A stretch of 46,401 nt of DNA from contig CAIOAT010000004.1 of NCBI GenBank assembly GCA_903856085.1, forward strand, positions 84,722 to 131,122, given 5' to 3'. Every line of letters starts with the position of its first letter. The first letter of the stretch is position 1. A model generated the notes under the pieces. The model saw only the letters and a program-made list of their open reading frames with translations. It was not told where the DNA came from and did not search any database. The DNA comes from Candidatus Omnitrophota bacterium. GTDB lineage: Bacteria; Omnitrophota; Omnitrophia; Omnitrophales; Aquincolibacteriaceae. Of this stretch, positions 42,525 to 46,401 are shown one piece after another. Position numbers and translations under genes: made by a program.

Positions 42525-44027
42525 ATGAGCGGATTTAAATACCCGAAAGTCAAAGCAGTCATTCCGAAAACAAAAGTGAAGTTTGGCGGCAGACTGCTCA
42601 TCATCGGTTGCGGCGGTGTGGCTCAATGTACTGTGCCGCTCGTCCTGCGTCATTTCGACATGCCGGCCGCGAAGATCACGATCATGGATTTTGTGGACAA
42701 CCGCCATCGGGTGAAGGACGCTCTTAAGCGCGGCGTGAAGTATGTCTTCGACCGTGTGACCGAACAAAATTACAAAAAGCTTCTTGTCGAGTACGTGGGG
42801 CCGGGAGACATGATCATCGACCTCGCCTGGAACATTCATTGCTGGGAGATGCTCGACTGGTGCCGTAAACACGAGGTGCTTTATGTAAATACCTCGATCG
42901 AAGAATGGGATCCCTACGGGGACGAGAAGCGCACGGACCCGACTCGGTACACGCTCTATGCCCGGCACATGTTGCTTCGCAAGCACATGGCAAAACACTG
43001 GAAGGGTGTCAAAGGCACGACCGCGATCGTCGATCATGGCGCGAACCCCGGCCTCGTGTCGCATTTCACGAAAAAAGCCCTTCTCGATATTACGAAAAAG
43101 ATTCTCAAGGAAAAACCCAAGGATCCCAGGCGGAAAGCACTTGAAACAGCGCTCCTTTCGCGGGATTTTCCGAAGCTGGCTCAACTCGCCGGCGTGAAGG
43201 TCATTCATATCAGCGAACGCGACACGCAAATTACTGACGTCCCTAAAAAGGTGAATGAATTCGTGAACACCTGGTCGATCGAGGGGTTCTATGAAGAAGG
43301 CGTGGCGCCGGCAGAACTCGGATGGGGGACGCACGAACGTCGCCTGCCTCCAGGAGCGCATTGCCACAAGGCTGGACCGAAGAATCAGATCTGTATGAGC
43401 TCACTCGGGATGAACACTTGGGTGCGGTCGTGGGTGCCGTGCGGCGAGATCAACGGTATGGTGATCCGTCATGGGGAGGCCTTCAGCATCTCGGACCGGC
43501 TCACGGTGTGGAAAAACGGTAAAGCCGTTTATCGTCCGACGGTCCATTACGCCTATTGTCCTTCGGATGCGGCGATCAATTCCTTGCATGAGCTCAGGAT
43601 GCGTCAATACCGTATGCAGGAAAAGCAGAGGATCCTTTCCGATGATATTACCGAAGGACGTGATGAGCTCGGCGTGTTGCTGATGGGGCATGATTTCAAG
43701 TCCTGGTGGTGCGGCAGTCTTCTCGATATCCAAACGACGCGTAAACTCGTGCCGCATCAGGAAGCGACCACGCTTCAAGTGGCAGTTTCGGTGGTCGGGG
43801 CGGCCCTTTGGATGATCCAGAATCCGCGGGAAGGATTTCTTCTCCCGGATGATATCGACCACGAATTTATTCTGGATTTTGCGTTGCCTTATATCGTCCC
43901 GTTCGTGTCCATACCTTCGGATTGGACGCCCTTAAAGAATCTGAACGGGAAATATCTGAAGTTCGGGAGTGTCCCGCCCAAAGAAAAAGATATGTGGCAG
44001 TTCACGACATTCCTCATGGAACGATGA
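42525..44027 (+). CDS. Homospermidine synthase
   Basis: A 500-residue NAD-dependent enzyme of the saccharopine-dehydrogenase-like family. The dinucleotide motif is GCGGVAQ (residues 28-34). It also has DLAWNIHCWEMLDWCR, YVNTSIEEWDPY, VDHGANPGLVSHF, SSLGMNTWVRSWVP, GMVIRHGEAFSISD and SWWCGSLLD, the pattern of bacterial homospermidine synthases. The usual reaction joins two putrescines, or putrescine and spermidine, giving homospermidine. The ATG at 42525 has AAAAGGA before it; the upstream frame to 42468 lacks one. The stop overlaps the decarboxylase ATG (ATGA), which would supply putrescine. Confidence 0.9.
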   Translation: MSGFKYPKVKAVIPKTKVKFGGRLLIIGCGGVAQCTVPLVLRHFDMPAAKITIMDFVDNRHRVKDALKRGVKYVFDRVTEQNYKKLLVEYVGPGDMIIDLAWNIHCWEMLDWCRKHEVLYVNTSIEEWDPYGDEKRTDPTRYTLYARHMLLRKHMAKHWKGVKGTTAIVDHGANPGLVSHFTKKALLDITKKILKEKPKDPRRKALETALLSRDFPKLAQLAGVKVIHISERDTQITDVPKKVNEFVNTWSIEGFYEEGVAPAELGWGTHERRLPPGAHCHKAGPKNQICMSSLGMNTWVRSWVPCGEINGMVIRHGEAFSISDRLTVWKNGKAVYRPTVHYAYCPSDAAINSLHELRMRQYRMQEKQRILSDDITEGRDELGVLLMGHDFKSWWCGSLLDIQTTRKLVPHQEATTLQVAVSVVGAALWMIQNPREGFLLPDDIDHEFILDFALPYIVPFVSIPSDWTPLKNLNGKYLKFGSVPPKEKDMWQFTTFLMER

Positions 44028-45217
44028 GTCAGGATCTGATGAAACAACCCGCTTCAAACTGCAACGATCAAGAAATTCTGCAGAAACCCAAGCCGGTCGA
44101 GATCTCCGGGGTCGAGAATCTCATTCGCACGATGCTCAAAAAGCATAAGACCCCGTTTATGCTTATTCGTAAGAGCGTACTTGAGAAGCAATTCGCCCGT
44201 TTCAAAAAGGCTCTTCCGGAAGTCACGCCTTATTACGCCATCAAGGCCAATCCGAACCCGAAGATCGTAAAAACCTTCGCGGAGCTCGGTGCAAGTTTCG
44301 ATGTGGCAAGCGCTGCGGAAATGAAATCGGTCTTGAGACATGGCGTGTCCCCGGCGCGCATTATTTTTGCCAACACCATCAAATCCAAGGAAGACCTCAT
44401 CACGGCTCGTCGGCGGCGCGTGCGTCTCATGACATTCGATAATGAAGCTGAGCTTTATAAAATCGCGGAGAATTTTCCAAGGGCGCATGTGATCGTTCGC
44501 ATCAAGGTCGCAAACCGTGGAAGCGTGGTGCAACTATCGCTTAAATTCGGAGCCGAGCCGGATCAAGCCTTTTATCTTTTGAGGAAGGCGAAAAGTCTCG
44601 GACTTGTGCCCAGAGGCGTGAGCTTCCATGTCGGGTCACAGTCCACGAACGTTGAAAATTACTTGCAGGCGCTGGAGCTCACGGCGAATATTTTTATGGA
44701 AGCGAAGGAAAACGATATGCCGCTTAAGATCGTGGATATCGGCGGGGGGTTCCCGATCCAGCATTTCGAGAATGAAATCGGTATCAATTTTGAGCGTATG
44801 GCTGCCCAGATTCGCAAGCAGATGAAAGCGCTTTTTTCAAAACAAGTCGAATTCATCGCCGAACCCGGCCGTTTTTTCGCCGGTCCTGCGGGAATCCTCG
44901 TAACGCAGGTGATCGGCCGTGCGTTTCGCGACAATAAGAATTTTTATTATCTCAACGACGGTGTTTATCAGGATTTCTCAGGGATGGTCTTTGATCACTG
45001 CAAATACGAGTTCAAGACCCTGCGTCGCGGGCCCAAGTATATGAGTGCACTCGCGGGTCCCACCTGCGATTCTTTGGATATTCTTTCCACCAACGAAGAA
45101 CTCCCCGAGCTTTATGCCGGCGATGTAGTTTATGCCAAGAGTATCGGCGCCTATTCCTCGGCCAGCGCCGTCCCCAATTTCAACGGATTCGAGCCCGCTC
45201 GAATAATACTCGTATAG
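44024..45217 (+). CDS. Ornithine/lysine decarboxylase, alanine-racemase fold
   Basis: A 397-residue type III PLP decarboxylase of the eukaryotic-ODC/bacterial L/ODC family. PLP Lys in YYAIKANPNPKIV, then FDVASAAEM, FHVGSQS, VDIGGGFP, EPGRFFAGPAG and the catalytic-Cys segment GPTCDSLDIL, which separates it from LysA (ESGD). It likely makes putrescine from ornithine, the product upstream of arginine in this same window, and passes it to homospermidine synthase, to which it is translationally coupled. Ornithine versus lysine preference cannot be fixed by eye. The ATG at 44024 is used. Confidence 0.9.
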   Translation: MSQDLMKQPASNCNDQEILQKPKPVEISGVENLIRTMLKKHKTPFMLIRKSVLEKQFARFKKALPEVTPYYAIKANPNPKIVKTFAELGASFDVASAAEMKSVLRHGVSPARIIFANTIKSKEDLITARRRRVRLMTFDNEAELYKIAENFPRAHVIVRIKVANRGSVVQLSLKFGAEPDQAFYLLRKAKSLGLVPRGVSFHVGSQSTNVENYLQALELTANIFMEAKENDMPLKIVDIGGGFPIQHFENEIGINFERMAAQIRKQMKALFSKQVEFIAEPGRFFAGPAGILVTQVIGRAFRDNKNFYYLNDGVYQDFSGMVFDHCKYEFKTLRRGPKYMSALAGPTCDSLDILSTNEELPELYAGDVVYAKSIGAYSSASAVPNFNGFEPARIILV

Positions 45218-45230
45218 CGGAGAGCGATTC

Positions 45231-45293
45231 GTTCACCGTTGGCCGTTGCCCGTTTACCGTATTTCTTCTTACCTTTCCCGTTCCCCGGTTTTT
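45231..45293. repeat. Degenerate heptamer array before dapF
   Basis: Nine 7-mers: GTTCACC, GTTGGCC, GTTGCCC, GTTTACC, GTATTTC, TTCTTAC, CTTTCCC, GTTCCCC, GGTTTTT. The early units fit GTTNNCC; later units decay. The GTTTACC unit is also in the array near 12245. Confidence 0.65.
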
Positions 45294-45294
45294 T

Positions 45295-45302
45295 GATACA
45301 AT
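45295..45302 (+). promoter_or_regulatory. Possible extended -10 promoter for dapF
   Basis: TGATACAAT contains an extended -10 (TG, one base, TACAAT) without a clear -35. The leader of about 160 bases would carry palindromic copies E5 and F2. Confidence 0.35.
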
Positions 45303-45351
45303 ACGCCCGCTTGTAACTAAAAGATTGGCAAGCATTTACCTATCCCAACTT

Positions 45352-45466
45352 TAAATTTCTTTGTAGGCGTGGTGGTTGGGACGGCCTTGATTCTTATTTT
45401 GTTTTCCTGAACGGTCATCGGGGCAGCCCCAATCTCAACTTTGCTTCGATTAATTGGAATTTGGAC
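45352..45466 (+). repeat. Composite palindromic element copy E5-F2
   Basis: Left palindrome TCCCAAC (45353-45359) / GTTGGGA (45385-45391), whose minus strand matches E2 (CCGTCC.AAC.ACC...AAAGAA). After about 25 bases comes the F half (45421-45466), nearly the same as 40992-41037: GCCCCAATCTCA, TTGCTTCGATT, ATTGG, TT.GGAC. It ends one base before the dapF ATG and may supply its ribosome site. Confidence 0.75.
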
Positions 45467-45467
45467 T

Positions 45468-46280
45468 ATGAAAAACTCTATTTCTTTCTACAAAATGGTC
45501 GCTTCGGGGAATGATTTCGTGGTGGTGGATAATCGCCGCGGGGTCGTGAAGGACGCGGTGGCATTTACCAGGAAGGTTTGCCAGCCGCACCAGGGGATTG
45601 GAGCGGACGGAGTGTTGCTTTTTGAGAGCTCCAAGAAGGCGAATTTCAAGATGCGGATCCTGAATCTGGACGGATCGGAAGCCGCAGCGTGTGGGAACGG
45701 GTTTCGCTGCATCGCGCGTTATGCTCATGATATTTTAAAATATTCTTCGCGTATGAATTTTGAATCCGGGTCGGGGCTGATCGAAGCCGAGGTTGGCCCC
45801 AAGGACAGTGTCAGAGTCCAACTCATGAAGCCGCGTATTTTTGAGATGGACGGTGTTCTCGAGGTGCGCAAGCACAAGTGGCACTTTGCTTTTCTTGATA
45901 CCGGCGTGCCACATGTGGTGATTTTCGTGAAAGATCTCGAGACGGTCGAGGTTTTTGAAACCGGGAAGGCAATTCGGAATCACGCGCATTTCCAGCCGTT
46001 TGGGACGAACGTGAATTTTGTTGAAGTGAACGGGAAAAAAGAGATCGCGGTCAGGACGTATGAGCGCGGCGTGGAGAATGAAACGCTCGCGTGCGGTACA
46101 GGCTCTACGGCGTCGGCCGTGATGAGCGTTCTCAAAGGATATGCCGAATTGCCCGTTAATGTGCTGACAAAAAGCGGTGAGAAGCTTCGGATCGATATGC
46201 AAAGAAAAGGCGATGAGATCACGAAAGTTTTTTTAGAAGGTAAAGCCCAATTCGTCTACAAAGGGGAATATTTTTTATGA
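45468..46280 (+). CDS. dapF: Diaminopimelate epimerase
   Basis: A 270-residue epimerase converting LL- to meso-diaminopimelate with two active-site cysteines: Cys75 in ACGNGFRC and Cys209 in LACGTGS. It also has YKMVASGNDFVVVDNR at the start, HQGIGADGVLLFE and FEVNGKKEIAVRTYERGVE-like sequence. The ATG at 45468 follows palindromic element F2 directly; the nearest ribosome-like site (GGAA, 45457-45460) lies in the element. A TTG at 45441 in the element is a less likely start. The stop overlaps dapA (ATGA). Confidence 0.95.
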   Translation: MKNSISFYKMVASGNDFVVVDNRRGVVKDAVAFTRKVCQPHQGIGADGVLLFESSKKANFKMRILNLDGSEAAACGNGFRCIARYAHDILKYSSRMNFESGSGLIEAEVGPKDSVRVQLMKPRIFEMDGVLEVRKHKWHFAFLDTGVPHVVIFVKDLETVEVFETGKAIRNHAHFQPFGTNVNFVEVNGKKEIAVRTYERGVENETLACGTGSTASAVMSVLKGYAELPVNVLTKSGEKLRIDMQRKGDEITKVFLEGKAQFVYKGEYFL

Positions 46281-46401
46281 GAAAAAAGAAATCCGTGTTC
46301 GAAGGTTCGATGGTCGCGCTCGTCACACCGTTCCGTAACGGGAAGGTGGATGAGAAGGCGCTCAAAGGGTTGCTGGATTTTCATCTCAAGGAAGGGACCG
46401 A
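46277..46401 (+). CDS. dapA: 4-hydroxy-tetrahydrodipicolinate synthase, N-terminus only
   Basis: The first 41 residues are visible; the window ends inside the gene. FEGSMVALVTPFRNGKVDE with LKGLLDFHLKEGT matches the start of DapA, the aldolase-type enzyme that commits aspartate semialdehyde to lysine/diaminopimelate. The position directly after dapF, with a 4 bp overlap, supports the call. Other members of the same aldolase family share this start. Confidence 0.87.
   Translation, partial: MRKKKSVFEGSMVALVTPFRNGKVDEKALKGLLDFHLKEGT

Overview
The window reads as a stretch of a Gram-negative-type bacterial chromosome of intermediate GC, about 46 kb, almost all plus strand. The taxon cannot be fixed from sequence alone. 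The fused SecDF, a SpoIID/LytB protein in a cell that also has an AsmA-like envelope protein, lipoproteins, a homospermidine synthase and a cyclic arginine pathway would fit an uncultured lineage such as Omnitrophota or another PVC-related group; this is inference of moderate confidence. Both ends cut genes: an AddA/UvrD-type helicase-nuclease on the left and dapA on the right.

Layout. (1) 1-7366: helicase-nuclease, HAD phosphatase, tRNA m1A58 methyltransferase, a peptidoglycan-binding lipoprotein, a SpoIID/LytB protein, tRNA-Arg(CCG) and an unknown membrane-anchored protein. (2) 7400-12156: queA-tgt-yajC-secDF, a widely conserved order covering queuosine tRNA modification and Sec export. (3) 12422-20833: an accessory island between secDF and recJ. 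It holds a radical SAM protein, then a tightly overlapping operon of carrier protein, AMP-forming ligase, CelD/BcsL-type acetyltransferase, MBOAT acyltransferase and two tandem-duplicated SGNH/DltD-like proteins. It looks like a carrier-protein-dependent system that activates an acyl or aminoacyl group, carries it across the membrane and puts it on an envelope polymer. Its parts resemble the Dlt (D-alanylation) and AlgI/AlgJ logic, with a ligase of the exosortase-A-associated type. (4) 20833-29208: recJ, rpmB (minus strand), a small CBM48 protein with glycogen synthase, leuB, asd, truA, rplM-rpsI and a tiny lipoprotein. (5) 29384-32638: an AsmA-like protein and RNase III (minus strand). (6) 32927-40914: a complete arginine pathway argC-J-B-D-F-G-H. 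(7) 41082-46401: lysA, homospermidine synthase, ornithine-decarboxylase-like gene, dapF and dapA, so polyamine genes sit inside the lysine/diaminopimelate set.

The non-coding layer is unusually rich. A family of composite palindromic elements of about 75-115 bp lies between genes. It also appears twice in frame inside the helicase-nuclease gene and once over the start of a lipoprotein gene, much like Rickettsia palindromic elements. A leader motif with three interleaved helices occurs immediately upstream of both rplM and the AsmA-like gene, with a compensatory base change between copies. Degenerate period-7 repeats fill several gaps. Several promoters are close to the sigma-70 consensus, some so near the start codon that the mRNAs should be nearly leaderless.

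The main candidate for an undescribed system is the operon at 13546-20833. The second is the pair of pseudoknot-type leaders. The third is the protein-invading palindromic element.
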